The notes under the pieces are model-generated. The model did no database searches, had not been told where the DNA came from, and saw only the letters and a program-made list of their open reading frames with translations. A program made the translations under genes and the position numbers. Below are positions 1-8,429 of a stretch of DNA of 64,000 nucleotides, piece by piece. The stretch is from Acidobacteriaceae bacterium (GTDB taxonomy: Bacteria > Acidobacteriota > Terriglobia > Terriglobales > Acidobacteriaceae). Numbering within the stretch: position 1 is the first letter of the stretch; every line of letters starts with the position of its first letter. The stretch covers positions 1-64,000 of the forward strand of contig JAOAPN010000013.1 in assembly GCA_025462885.1 (NCBI GenBank), in the 5' to 3' direction.

Positions 1-2014
1 CGAGCAGATCCCCTACCAGTTCAACAAGTCCAAGCTCATCGAGATCATCGCCGAGATCGTCACCGAGTGCATCATCACCGACATCGCCAGCGACGAGTTC
101 CGCTACGAGTCCGATCGCTACGGCATGCGCATCGTCATCGGCCTCAAGCGCGGCGCCGAGCACCAGATCGTCCTCAACCAGCTCCACAAGCACACCCAGA
201 TGCAGGAGTCCTTCTCGATGATCTTCCTTGCCGTCCACAACGGACAGCCCAAGGAACTTCCGCTCGACAAGGCCATCCGCGCCTTCCTCGACCACCGCAT
301 GGAGGTCGTCCGCCGCCGCACAGCCTTCCTCCTCGCCAAGGCCCGGGACCGCGAGCACATCCTGCTCGGCTACCAGATCGCCCTTGACCATCTCGACCAG
401 GTCATCCGCATCATCCGCCAGTCCAGCTCCCGCGCCAACGCCCGCGAGAACCTCTTCGCCTTCTTCTCCGGCAAGGCCATCGCCCTCCGCGGCACCGAGC
501 TCGCCGGCGTCACCCTCGACGCCGGAAAGTACGGCATCGACACCCGCTTCCTCCCCACCGGCCTCGACGGCACCGCGACCCTCATCCTCTCGCTCCGCCA
601 GATCGACGCCATCCTCGAGCTGCAGCTCTACAGACTCACCCAGCTCTCCATTGACGAGCTGCTCAAAGAGCTCTCCGAGATCCGCGACAGCATCGCCGAG
701 TACGAATCCATTCTTGCGTCGGCAGCAAAGCTCAGGAAAGTCATCATCAAGGAGCTCACCGAGATCCGCGACAAGTACGGCGACGTCCGCCGCACCCAGA
801 TCGTCGACGAGACCGCCGACCTCCAGCTCGAAGACCTCATCATGGATGAGCAGGTCGCCGTCACCGTCTCCAATACCGGCTACCTCAAGCGCACGCCCAT
901 CTCCACGTACCGGCAGCAACGGCGTGGCGGCACTGGACGCATCGGCATGAAGACCCGCGAAGAAGACTTCGTCGCCCAACTCATCGTCGACTCCACCCAC
1001 GCCTTCCTGCTGTGCTTTACCAACTCCGGCCGCGTCTACTGGCTGAAGGTCTACGAGATCCCCGACACCGGAACCGTCGGCAAGGGCAAGGCCATGGCCT
1101 CGCTCATCGACCTCCAGCCCGGCGAGAAGGTCGTCACCATCCTGCCCGTCCGCGACCTCTCCGAAGAGGGCAAGAATATCCTCTTCGCGACCCGCAACGG
1201 TACGGTGAAGAAGACCGCCCTCAAGGACTTCTCCAACGTCATGTCCCGCGGCATCATCGCCATCGGCATCGACAAGGACGACGAACTCATCACCGCCAAG
1301 GTCACCGACGGCCAGCAGATCATCTTCCTCGCCACCCACGACGGCATGGCCATCCGCTTCGACGAGAAGGACCTCCGCCCCATGGGACGTCCCGCCTACG
1401 GAAACAAGGGCATCACCCTCAAGAAGGGTGACTACGTCGTCGGAGCCTCCGTAACCCCCTCCGCCGAAGCCCGCAACAAGCAGCGCCTCGAACGCGCCGC
1501 CGCCGCCGGACTCACCAGCGACGTGGAGAAGGTGATCGGCGAAGCCACCGACAGCACCGCCGCCCAGCCCATGGAGCTCGCCGAACCAGGCGAACTCGCC
1601 GCCCCCGCCGTCTCACCCGACGTCGCCGCCAAGCTCGCCAAACTCGACGAGAAGCTCGGCCTCACCCCCTGCCTGATCCTCTCGGTCTCGGACAACGGCT
1701 ACGGCAAACGCACCGACGTCGACCAGTACCGCCTCCAGTCCCGCGGCGGCAAGGGCGTCATCAACATGAAGACCACACCCAAGATCGGAAAGGTCACCGG
1801 CATCAACCTCGTCGACGACACCACCGAACTCATGGTCATCAGCCAGTTCGGCAAGATCATCCGCATCGACACCAAATCCATCCGAGCCGCCGGCCGCTCC
1901 ACCCAGGGCGTCAAACTGCTCGACCTCGAAGATCAGGACAAGGTAGCCGCTGCTGTAGTTATCCCCCCAGAAGAAGCTAAGACGCAGCTTGAGGACGGGA
2001 CGCTACTGCAGTAA
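1..2014 (+). CDS. gyrA: DNA gyrase subunit A (3' part; 5' end outside window)
   Basis: Reading frame 2 is open from the first complete codon (base 2), so the gene enters from the left. The visible part covers the end of the breakage-reunion domain (EQIPYQ near the edge, then RYGMRIVIGLKRG), the long coiled-coil arm and the C-terminal beta-pinwheel that wraps DNA. GyrA with GyrB introduces negative supercoils using ATP. The active-site tyrosine lies upstream and is not seen. The pinwheel carries a GyrA-box-like QRRGGTG (bases about 913-933) where the usual last basic residue is threonine, and a second related QSRGGKG further on. Between these blades is an Ala/Glu/Pro-rich stretch of about 70 residues (bases about 1450-1670) that is not a normal blade and looks like an inserted linker. 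ParC is the alternative, but the GyrA box favours gyrase. The gene ends at TAA and is followed by a hairpin terminator. Confidence 0.93.
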   Translation, partial: EQIPYQFNKSKLIEIIAEIVTECIITDIASDEFRYESDRYGMRIVIGLKRGAEHQIVLNQLHKHTQMQESFSMIFLAVHNGQPKELPLDKAIRAFLDHRMEVVRRRTAFLLAKARDREHILLGYQIALDHLDQVIRIIRQSSSRANARENLFAFFSGKAIALRGTELAGVTLDAGKYGIDTRFLPTGLDGTATLILSLRQIDAILELQLYRLTQLSIDELLKELSEIRDSIAEYESILASAAKLRKVIIKELTEIRDKYGDVRRTQIVDETADLQLEDLIMDEQVAVTVSNTGYLKRTPISTYRQQRRGGTGRIGMKTREEDFVAQLIVDSTHAFLLCFTNSGRVYWLKVYEIPDTGTVGKGKAMASLIDLQPGEKVVTILPVRDLSEEGKNILFATRNGTVKKTALKDFSNVMSRGIIAIGIDKDDELITAKVTDGQQIIFLATHDGMAIRFDEKDLRPMGRPAYGNKGITLKKGDYVVGASVTPSAEARNKQRLERAAAAGLTSDVEKVIGEATDSTAAQPMELAEPGELAAPAVSPDVAAKLAKLDEKLGLTPCLILSVSDNGYGKRTDVDQYRLQSRGGKGVINMKTTPKIGKVTGINLVDDTTELMVISQFGKIIRIDTKSIRAAGRSTQGVKLLDLEDQDKVAAAVVIPPEEAKTQLEDGTLLQ

Positions 2015-2051
2015 CCAGCAATCTAAACAAACAGAAACATCGGAGCGGACG

Positions 2052-2071
2052 GGCACGGCTTCAGCCGTGCC
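2052..2071. repeat. Intergenic palindrome GGCACGGCT..AGCCGTGCC
   Basis: A perfect 9-bp inverted repeat with a 2-nt loop follows the gyrA stop. Its GGCTTCAGCC core resembles other intergenic palindromes in this window (near 45.0 kb and 58.1 kb). It has no T-run of its own, so it is more likely a REP-like dispersed element than a terminator. Confidence 0.6.
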
Positions 2072-2090
2072 ATAAGAACTCCCCAACAAT

Positions 2091-2120
2091 AAAAAGCGCG
2101 GGCTTTAGCTCGCGCTTTTT
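2091..2120. terminator. Bidirectional rho-independent terminator between gyrA and the methyltransferase gene
   Basis: AAAAAGCGCG and CGCGCTTTTT form a perfect 10-bp stem around a 10-nt loop, giving a T-run on either strand. It sits between two converging genes, and the methyltransferase stop lies immediately after it. It can serve both gyrA (+) and the restriction-modification operon (-). Confidence 0.85.
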
Positions 2121-2122
2121 AT

Positions 2123-3349
2123 CTATGCGAGTCGTTGGAAAAGAGGTAGCGCGCTTGTGTCATGAAGAATTGCACTTTCGAGTGCCGTTTTTAGTGCAAG
2201 CGTTGTTGATTGTATGACAACGATCTCATTTCCATAAGTATTTTGTTGGAAGAGAGGATCTGTTGCGATCAGAACCAGCAGAGGTCTCCCCTTTCCAGTC
2301 CCTGCTTTTCGCAGTAATTTGACTGCATCGTCGAGTGGTTCTCCATCACGCTGAATTCGGATTAGAACTGACCTTCCTCGATATTCGTCCTTCAAGATCG
2401 CGTCAACACCCCTATTGCGTTGAACTGCATGAAATTCGATCCCTTTCAGTAGTTCAAGTAGTTGAACATCTTCTCTCACGTAATTTTCGCGGCCACGTTC
2501 TAAAAGTCTGGAGCGAGTTGCGATAGGATCCGCAAGTCGCCTTCTCGTCAACTCGATAGCATCCTTTGAACAGTCAATCCCTATGCCACGTCGGCCTTTC
2601 ATCTTTGCCGCAACCAGCGTAGTCCCGCTACCGCAGAATGGGTCTAGGACGACATCTTGCGGATTACTACAGATGCTCAATATGCGATCTAGGAGCAGCA
2701 CGGGTTTTTGAGTTGGATAACCGACCCGCTCTTTAGCTTTCGGGTTTAAGTAAGGAATTTCCCAAACGTCGCTTAGCGGGACCCCCTTCTTGGGACCACT
2801 TGCGATCACGACTCCCTTTGGGTCTCTAGCGTAGACCGATTTTCCCCGATGATCTCTTTCTCTTTTCTGAAGAATTTGATCGACGTTTGTCGAGGCCGAA
2901 TAATCCGTACTTAGCTGGTTAAACGTGAAGGCCATCGTCTTGCTGTAAAACAAGATGGTTTGATGAGCGGGGAGCAGACCTTTGTGAGAGTTGGACCATC
3001 TGCGATATGCCCAGATAATCTCGGATCTAAACATCTTTTCGCCGAAAAGCTCATCAAGAACAAACCGTGCCAAATGCGATGATTGATCGTTGCAATGAAA
3101 AAACAGACTCCCTGTGTCCTTAAGAAGTCGATGCATCTCCCTTATACGATCCATAAGAAATCCCACGTATTCAGAATGAGATTCCCATAGATCATCAAAG
3201 GAATACCGCTTCTCTCCATTGCGAGTTGATAAGCAGTGAATTTTTTGCGTGAGAAAGGGTGGATCGAGATATATCAGATCAATACTTTTGTCGCTCAAGG
3301 TCTTTAGAACCTCACGACAATCGCCGAGATGGAGAGTCATCGAGCTCAT
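2123..3349 (-). CDS. Site-specific DNA methyltransferase (beta class, N4-cytosine or N6-adenine)
   Basis: A 408-residue protein. The catalytic motif IV (YLDPPF, about residue 28) comes near the N-terminus and the AdoMet-binding motif DPFCGSGTTL comes late (about residue 236). This order defines beta-class amino-methyltransferases, which methylate an exocyclic amino group within a recognition site. After the methylase core, about 120 C-terminal residues follow, including RNRGVDAIL and VLIRIQR. These resemble the spacing of an Mrr-type nuclease fold but lack its acidic/lysine catalytic residues. The start ATG overlaps the stop of the upstream nuclease gene (ATGA), so the two are translationally coupled, and the methylase should protect sites cut by that nuclease. 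The base composition is visibly more AT-rich than the neighbours, which suggests horizontal transfer. Target sequence is not predictable here. Confidence 0.88.
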   Translation of the reverse strand: MSSMTLHLGDCREVLKTLSDKSIDLIYLDPPFLTQKIHCLSTRNGEKRYSFDDLWESHSEYVGFLMDRIREMHRLLKDTGSLFFHCNDQSSHLARFVLDELFGEKMFRSEIIWAYRRWSNSHKGLLPAHQTILFYSKTMAFTFNQLSTDYSASTNVDQILQKRERDHRGKSVYARDPKGVVIASGPKKGVPLSDVWEIPYLNPKAKERVGYPTQKPVLLLDRILSICSNPQDVVLDPFCGSGTTLVAAKMKGRRGIGIDCSKDAIELTRRRLADPIATRSRLLERGRENYVREDVQLLELLKGIEFHAVQRNRGVDAILKDEYRGRSVLIRIQRDGEPLDDAVKLLRKAGTGKGRPLLVLIATDPLFQQNTYGNEIVVIQSTTLALKTALESAILHDTSALPLFQRLA

Positions 3350-4047
3350 CGTTTTACTTTTTCTGCCAGTTTCGCTTCCTCAGCGAGTCGTGCCATTTCT
3401 GCTTCTTTTGTTTCTTTTGCTATTTGTTCCAAGATGCCTTTCAAATCCACCCCTGTGTAGTCTTTTACGAACTCCCAAGCGCGGTCGCCATAATGGTACT
3501 CACCTTGAACCCCATGATAGAGGGTTTCTAGCGTCTGTTGGATACGAACGGCTTGAGTTCTATTTGGGTAGTAAAACATCACGCGTATAGGCTTATAACC
3601 TGCCGCAGCTACTGCTTGAAGTCTCGAATGCTCCTTTGTTATGTGGTCCCCGTCAGTCGTAGCATCTCTCCACTTGATTTCAAAGGCATCTTTACCATCA
3701 ACGAGACAGTCGATTTCAAATGTCTTTGGCTTCTGTGAGACTGAATTGGGAATTCTTACGGAGCCGGACTCCGGAAATCGTTCTAAGAAGCATAACTTTG
3801 CCGCTTGCTCGAGGAACGAACCAGCATATTTATATAGAAACCGCCCCTTGTTCTGATAGACGTCAATCAACCGTCCTTCCTCGTCAGAAATACCGAGTAC
3901 CTGATAGATCAGATAATGGGAAGTTGTATCCTCTTCCATTTCGCTCACTCGTCCACTGATTTTGGACTTTAAGGAATCTGCAAACAGTTTTGCTAGAGCA
4001 CGGATCTCGTCAGCTATAATCTTTTTTGAAACGCTGTCATTCGTCAT
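3346..4047 (-). CDS. Type II restriction endonuclease, PD-(D/E)XK type, probably ApaLI-like
   Basis: A 233-residue protein. Residues about 109-140 contain FEIDCLVDG...AFEIKWRDATTDGDHITKEH, a PD-(D/E)XK nuclease signature (ID...EIK). The WRDATTDGDHITKEH run is what I recall of the ApaLI family (ApaLI itself cuts GTGCAC); that family name is from memory and not searched. The C-terminus is a charged Lys/Glu/Ala-rich helix. It is the first gene of a two-gene operon and overlaps the methylase by 4 nt. Having the nuclease gene upstream of the methylase is less common than the reverse and would need control of timing. The gene is AT-richer than its surroundings. The 194 bases upstream (4048-4241) hold no gene; I could not assign a convincing promoter there. 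Confidence 0.72.
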   Translation of the reverse strand: MTNDSVSKKIIADEIRALAKLFADSLKSKISGRVSEMEEDTTSHYLIYQVLGISDEEGRLIDVYQNKGRFLYKYAGSFLEQAAKLCFLERFPESGSVRIPNSVSQKPKTFEIDCLVDGKDAFEIKWRDATTDGDHITKEHSRLQAVAAAGYKPIRVMFYYPNRTQAVRIQQTLETLYHGVQGEYHYGDRAWEFVKDYTGVDLKGILEQIAKETKEAEMARLAEEAKLAEKVKR

Positions 4048-4241
4048 TCGTTTGGTTGGCCTGTGATAAGGATCTCTCTAGACCATAATGCATCGCCCGG
4101 GTAGGCGCCCGCGCTAATCGCTTTACCGCTTGTCCGGAGCCCGCAATATCCGGTTCGCCCGCGTCTGATATCTCTCAAGGTCCTTCTTCGCCACCCAATC
4201 TGATACCCTTTCCTCCGATCCCACTCCGGAAGGAATCCCCT

Positions 4242-4817
4242 ATGCGAATCAAACCCACCCGCGTCGCCGTCTTAGCGCTCCTGCTTCTTACCCCATTCGC
4301 CCATCCTCAGGCTCCCACCAAGCCCGAGCCGCCAGCCACCCTTCGCTCGATCCTGCTGGCCCAGCTCCACTCCACCCACGATAAGGCCGAGTGGTTCGTC
4401 CCGGTCAACACCGCCGTCGCGAACCTGACCCCCGAGCAGGCGCGCTGGATCCCGAAGTCCGAGACCCCCAACCCCGCGCCCGCCGACCACTCCGTCGGCA
4501 TGCTCGCTTACCACCTGCTCTTCTGGAACACCAACGCCCTCGCCAAGTTCAAAGGCGAAAAGGCCCCGCCCGACCCCGCCGATAACACCGAGACCTTCAA
4601 CAAGTTCGACGCCAGCAACTGGCCCGACACCGTCCGCAAGCTCGACGCCGTCCTGACCGCCTGGGAGCAGGCCGTCGCCGCCGCGCCCGACTCCAAGCTC
4701 GCCGCCGAAGCCGCCACCATCGCCCACATCGGCACCCACAACGCCTACCACACGGGCCAGATCCTCGAGATCCGCAAGCTGCAGGGCTCCTGGGAACCCA
4801 ACAAAGGCGTGAAGTAA
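4242..4817 (+). CDS. Secreted DinB-family protein
   Basis: A 191-residue protein with an N-terminal signal peptide (hydrophobic AVLALLLLTPFA, then a cleavage region near residue 23). The mature part has the DinB four-helix pattern. Metal-type histidines occur in MLAYHLLFW (about residue 91) and in HIGTHNAYHTGQI near the C-terminus, a typical third-helix signature of DinB/YfiT-like metal-dependent proteins. Members include thiol-dependent transferases, but many have no known reaction, so no substrate is claimed. It starts 194 bp from the divergent restriction operon and looks monocistronic. Codon use matches the host, unlike the restriction genes. Confidence 0.8.
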   Translation: MRIKPTRVAVLALLLLTPFAHPQAPTKPEPPATLRSILLAQLHSTHDKAEWFVPVNTAVANLTPEQARWIPKSETPNPAPADHSVGMLAYHLLFWNTNALAKFKGEKAPPDPADNTETFNKFDASNWPDTVRKLDAVLTAWEQAVAAAPDSKLAAEAATIAHIGTHNAYHTGQILEIRKLQGSWEPNKGVK

Positions 4818-4892
4818 CCCGGTCGCGGCAGCTCCATCGGCCCGCCATCGCTCCACTCGACATGCCCCGCGAATCGGAATCCAATAGGGGGC

Positions 4893-5678
4893 ATGGCGCG
4901 CTCATCCAGCTACGATCCAGCCAAGGCGCTCCGTAAGGCCCTTCACCGGACGCGCGCCCACCCCGCCCCTGAGCAGGTCCACGCGATCCGCTCCCAGATT
5001 CGGCGCGTCCTCGCCCAACTCCGCCTCCTGCCCGATACTCCGTACGCCTCCCGCAAGCTACGCCGCTTCACCAGAGCCACGAAGCCTCTGATCCACGCCG
5101 CCGGTAAGGTCCGCGACCTCGACATCCAGCTCGACCTCCTCGCCGCACTTCCCCGCGACCCGGCCCTCCAGCCTGCCATCGGCTCGCTCTCCCGCACCCT
5201 GACCGGAAAGCGCGGCCGTCAGGCTGCCAAGCTTCAGGAGTTCCTCGAAGACCGCCGCTCCAAGCTCAAGGAGCTTCTGCACTCCCTCGATCTCGAAACC
5301 GTGCTGCCGGGTCCTGCTCCGACGAAGAAGCAGATCAAAGATCGCGCCGTCGCCGACTTTCTCCAGGCCACCGTCCAGTTGAATCCCCACGAACCCGACG
5401 ATCTCCACCTGATCCGCAAGGCCGCCCGGGACGCCCGCTACCTGCTCGAGGCCCACTCCCCCGAGAACCCCTCTGCGGCGGCCCGGCACTTCCACCGCCT
5501 CCAGCAGCAGATCGGGGAGTGGCACGATTGGCTCACCCTCACCGACGCCGCCCAGCGTCACCTTCCCGCGCTGAGCCCCCTGCTCCCAGCCCTCGCAGCA
5601 CGCCGCGACGAGAGACATCAGGACGCCCTGAAGCTCCTCTCGTCCACCGCTCGCCGCCAGAAGACGGGCAAAACCTAA
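4893..5678 (+). CDS. CHAD domain protein
   Basis: A 261-residue, strongly basic, all-helical protein. It has the CHAD pattern of conserved histidines and basic residues: VHAIRSQIRRVLAQLRLL at the start, GKVRDLDIQLD (about residue 70), DDLHLIRKAARDARYLLE (about residue 170) and QQIGEWHDW (about residue 205). CHAD proteins bind inorganic polyphosphate and often associate with polyphosphate granules or sit near CYTH phosphatases. No CYTH domain is fused here and none is adjacent. It follows the DinB-like gene by 75 bp on the same strand and could be cotranscribed. Confidence 0.85.
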   Translation: MARSSSYDPAKALRKALHRTRAHPAPEQVHAIRSQIRRVLAQLRLLPDTPYASRKLRRFTRATKPLIHAAGKVRDLDIQLDLLAALPRDPALQPAIGSLSRTLTGKRGRQAAKLQEFLEDRRSKLKELLHSLDLETVLPGPAPTKKQIKDRAVADFLQATVQLNPHEPDDLHLIRKAARDARYLLEAHSPENPSAAARHFHRLQQQIGEWHDWLTLTDAAQRHLPALSPLLPALAARRDERHQDALKLLSSTARRQKTGKT

Positions 5679-5700
5679 GAGGTGGTAGCGGCTGAGAACA

Positions 5701-7152
5701 TCAGCGGGGGAATAGTGAACTCGTGCCGCCGACGCCATCCGCCAGGTCCCGCATCTGCTGGATGTAGCGCTTCGAATTGAACTTCTTGCCGGTCGAAGCG
5801 CCTGACATGTAACGGATCTTGCCGAAGACGGGGCGCTCGAACCAGGCGCGATCGAACTTGCCCAGCACGGCCCAGGCGATCCCCGCGTAGCCGTTCGGAT
5901 CGCGCCCGTCGAGAAAGTATTTGTCGTTCAGGTGGACGCAGTATTTCACCGCGGTGGCCGCGTCCGGGGTCCACTCCAGCACTTTCTTTGCCCAGTACAT
6001 GCGCATGGAATTGTGCATCCAGCCGAAGTGAACCATCTGCAACTGCGCGGCGTTCCAGAGGTCGTCGTAAGTCTCGGCGTTCTCCAACTGCTTCAGCGTG
6101 TAGAGACGTTCGCGCTCGTCCCGGGCATGCTCCGCGATGGTCTGCTTGGCCCAGTTCTCGGCGCAATCGGCGGTGTCGTAGTTGGGCGTGTAGCGCACGA
6201 AGTTCACTGCCAGCTCGCGCCATGCAATCAGCTCGTTGAAATAGCTGTTCCGCGCCTTCTGGAGTGACGGATCCTTCTTCGCAGCCGCGTCGACGGCCAG
6301 CGCAATGGTGATCGGCCCAATATGCCCATAATGCAGATACGGCGACATCGCCGATGTCCCATCGACCTCGGGATGGTTGCGCTGCGAGTCGTAGTCCCCT
6401 AGCATCCTGTCCGTAAACAACTTCAACCGCTTCATCGCGGCATGCGTCCCTCCGGCCCAGGCCTCGACTGGCCCGACACTTCGATCCAGGTCCTTCCAGC
6501 CGGCGGTGATGTCCTCGTGCACGGAGTCCGAGTAGAATCCCTTCGGCCGCTTCCACGCATGCTTTACCTTGAGGTTTTCGTAGGAATGCAGGAACTCGGG
6601 CAGCAGCCGGTACAGCCTTGGGCGGATTGTGTATGCCCCGTACTGCGCCTTCTCGATGAGCTTCGAGGGAACCACAACGTCGGTATCGACCGTCCAGAAC
6701 GGAATCCGCAAAACGGAGGCGATATGCTTTCGCCAGCTTTCCGGCTCCCGCATGGGGTTCTCGTCGCCGATTACCATCGCGGCTTGAACATCGTGAAACA
6801 GCTTCTCGTGGGACTCATGCGGAGCGCAGCGCATCACGAACGAGATATTCCGTTCAGCGAGATCGTCTTCTATGTCCGGAAGACCCTGGTTGAGGAAGGC
6901 GTAGTGCCGGAGGTTAGCGTGGGGAAAGTTGGAGATTGCGGCGAAGTACACCACCAGGGGGAGCTCGAAGATGTTCGCGATCTTTGCGGCGAGATCCACG
7001 GCGTGGTTATCGATCCCCCGCTGGGCTCGCTGCATCCAGTACACGACGCACTTGCCATTCGGATCCGGCGCGCCGCCTCGACGCACCGTCACGCGAGCGT
7101 CCGATGCCAATTCCTTCAACTCTTCCGGGACTAGGGAATTCTGCTCGACCAT
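5701..7152 (-). CDS. phr: Deoxyribodipyrimidine photolyase, class II
   Basis: A 483-residue flavoprotein that uses light to split cyclobutane pyrimidine dimers. The N-terminal Rossmann-like domain opens with CVVYWMQRAQRGIDNHA, typical of class II enzymes. The C-terminal FAD domain carries HYGHIGP, FNELIAWRELAVNFVRY and near the end HLNDKYFLDGRDPNGYAG followed by WAVLGKFDRAW and RPVFGKIRYM, the hallmark of class II rather than class I photolyases. Length fits the family. The gene ends near the converging CHAD gene. It lies downstream of the respiratory operon on the same strand but is separated from it by a strong terminator, so it should have its own promoter. Confidence 0.93.
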   Translation of the reverse strand: MVEQNSLVPEELKELASDARVTVRRGGAPDPNGKCVVYWMQRAQRGIDNHAVDLAAKIANIFELPLVVYFAAISNFPHANLRHYAFLNQGLPDIEDDLAERNISFVMRCAPHESHEKLFHDVQAAMVIGDENPMREPESWRKHIASVLRIPFWTVDTDVVVPSKLIEKAQYGAYTIRPRLYRLLPEFLHSYENLKVKHAWKRPKGFYSDSVHEDITAGWKDLDRSVGPVEAWAGGTHAAMKRLKLFTDRMLGDYDSQRNHPEVDGTSAMSPYLHYGHIGPITIALAVDAAAKKDPSLQKARNSYFNELIAWRELAVNFVRYTPNYDTADCAENWAKQTIAEHARDERERLYTLKQLENAETYDDLWNAAQLQMVHFGWMHNSMRMYWAKKVLEWTPDAATAVKYCVHLNDKYFLDGRDPNGYAGIAWAVLGKFDRAWFERPVFGKIRYMSGASTGKKFNSKRYIQQMRDLADGVGGTSSLFPR

Positions 7153-7227
7153 TCCGTCAGTCTACGGCGGGAGCCACTGGATCGTTCATGGCGAAACTTT
7201 CAACAGGCCGCCTAAATTCACAGCAAC

Positions 7228-7251
7228 AAAAATGCGGCCCGCAGGCCGCAT
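7228..7251 (-). terminator. Rho-independent terminator of the act-cox operon
   Basis: On the minus strand ATGCGGCC and GGCCGCAT form a perfect 8-bp stem with a 4-nt loop and run into TTTTT. It lies 27 bp past the last oxidase gene and before the photolyase gene, and so closes the 14-kb respiratory operon. Confidence 0.85.
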
Positions 7252-7277
7252 CTCGTCAAAACGAAGTCAGTTCCCGT

Positions 7278-7619
7278 TTACCAAAGGCCCCATGCGCGGC
7301 TCATGTAGTCGCTGAGGGTCATGGTGATCAATACCAGGAAGGTGAAGAATCCGGCACCGACGGTCATCTTGATCAGCTTGGACTGATACTTCACATGCAT
7401 GAAGAACAGGATCACGATGACAGCCTTCGTGCTTGCAATGCCAAGTGCGATCACTGGATTCAGGACCCCAAGATCGACGTCAGCCGCCAGCACAGTGATG
7501 AGTGTCCCGAGCAGCAGAGCACCAAAGACGATGCAGTACTGAAGCGGAGTCACAATGTGATGATCGGCGTGCTCCGGGTTAGTGACATTCGACGGATCGT
7601 GTACGTGTACATCAGACAT
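7278..7619 (-). CDS. coxD: Cytochrome c oxidase subunit IV
   Basis: A 113-residue membrane protein with three predicted spans: CIVFGALLLGTLITVLA, a central VIALGIASTKAVIVILFFMH and a C-terminal FFTFLVLITMTL. The TKAVIVILFFMHVKY stretch is characteristic of prokaryotic oxidase subunit IV, a small non-catalytic subunit that stabilises the complex. The N-terminus is His/Asp-rich and cytoplasmic. It is the last gene of the operon, 39 bp after subunit III, and is followed by the operon terminator. Confidence 0.88.
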   Translation of the reverse strand: MSDVHVHDPSNVTNPEHADHHIVTPLQYCIVFGALLLGTLITVLAADVDLGVLNPVIALGIASTKAVIVILFFMHVKYQSKLIKMTVGAGFFTFLVLITMTLSDYMSRAWGLW

Positions 7620-7658
7620 TGAACTTGTCCTTGTTGCCGCAGAGCGGCGGATAATGGG

Positions 7659-8429
7659 CTACTTCAGTGGATGCCGATTGATGAGATACAGAAGCGGGAA
7701 CAGGAACAGCCACACGATATCGACAAAGTGCCAATACAGCCCGAAGTTCTCGATGGGAGCGACGTATCCGCTCGAAAAGTCTCCAGAGTAGGCACGAGCT
7801 GTCAGCCAGAAGAGCAGGACGATGCCGATGATCATGTGAACGGCGTGCATTCCGGTCATCGCAAAGTAGAGTGAGAAGAAGACCTGAGTCTTCTGTGCCA
7901 TGTCCGGAGCAAGCGGCTTCTCCGAAGGCTGACCCGTCTTGGCGTCGATCGGCGGATTGACGAACTCCGAGATATCGAAGTGTGCACCTGGCACGTGGTG
8001 CTTCTCGAACTTCTCCGAGTACTCGACGTACTTGATACCAAGGAAGGCGAAGCCCAGTACCGTCGTCAGGACCAGGAAGAGGACCAGCAGACTCTTCTTG
8101 CGAACTTCAGCCGCCCAGACTCCAAGCGCCATAAAGAAGCCCGAGCCGATCAGGATCACTGTATTGATGGCGCCGAGTTTGACGTTGAGCTGGTTGGACG
8201 CCGCGACGAACGCGTCGTAGTACCAGTTGCGGTAGAGCAGGTAGGCGAAGAACAGCCCGCCGAAGAACATGATTTCGGTCAGAAGGAACAGCCACATGCC
8301 GAAGGTACCGGCCTCGCGTTGCTGCTCTTCCGTCTCAAAGTGATGACGGTGCTGAGGGAGCGACACGTGGTGGTGCTCTTCATGCACGGCCGCCTCGTGA
8401 GTGTGCGTAGCTACAACGGCGTTATCCAA
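7659..8429 (-). CDS. coxC: Cytochrome c oxidase subunit III
   Basis: A 256-residue integral membrane protein. After a His-rich cytoplasmic N-terminus it shows the subunit III pattern: [20 protein letters not shown] (helix with the conserved glutamate), a helix pair around residues 70-115, [19 protein letters not shown] and the C-terminal [19 protein letters not shown] roughly 40-residue hydrophilic loop with DISEFVNPP lies in the middle. It supports proton-pumping turnover of subunit I and has no redox centre. Its start overlaps the coxA stop by 8 nt. Confidence 0.92.
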   Translation of the reverse strand: MDNAVVATHTHEAAVHEEHHHVSLPQHRHHFETEEQQREAGTFGMWLFLLTEIMFFGGLFFAYLLYRNWYYDAFVAASNQLNVKLGAINTVILIGSGFFMALGVWAAEVRKKSLLVLFLVLTTVLGFAFLGIKYVEYSEKFEKHHVPGAHFDISEFVNPPIDAKTGQPSEKPLAPDMAQKTQVFFSLYFAMTGMHAVHMIIGIVLLFWLTARAYSGDFSSGYVAPIENFGLYWHFVDIVWLFLFPLLYLINRHPLK

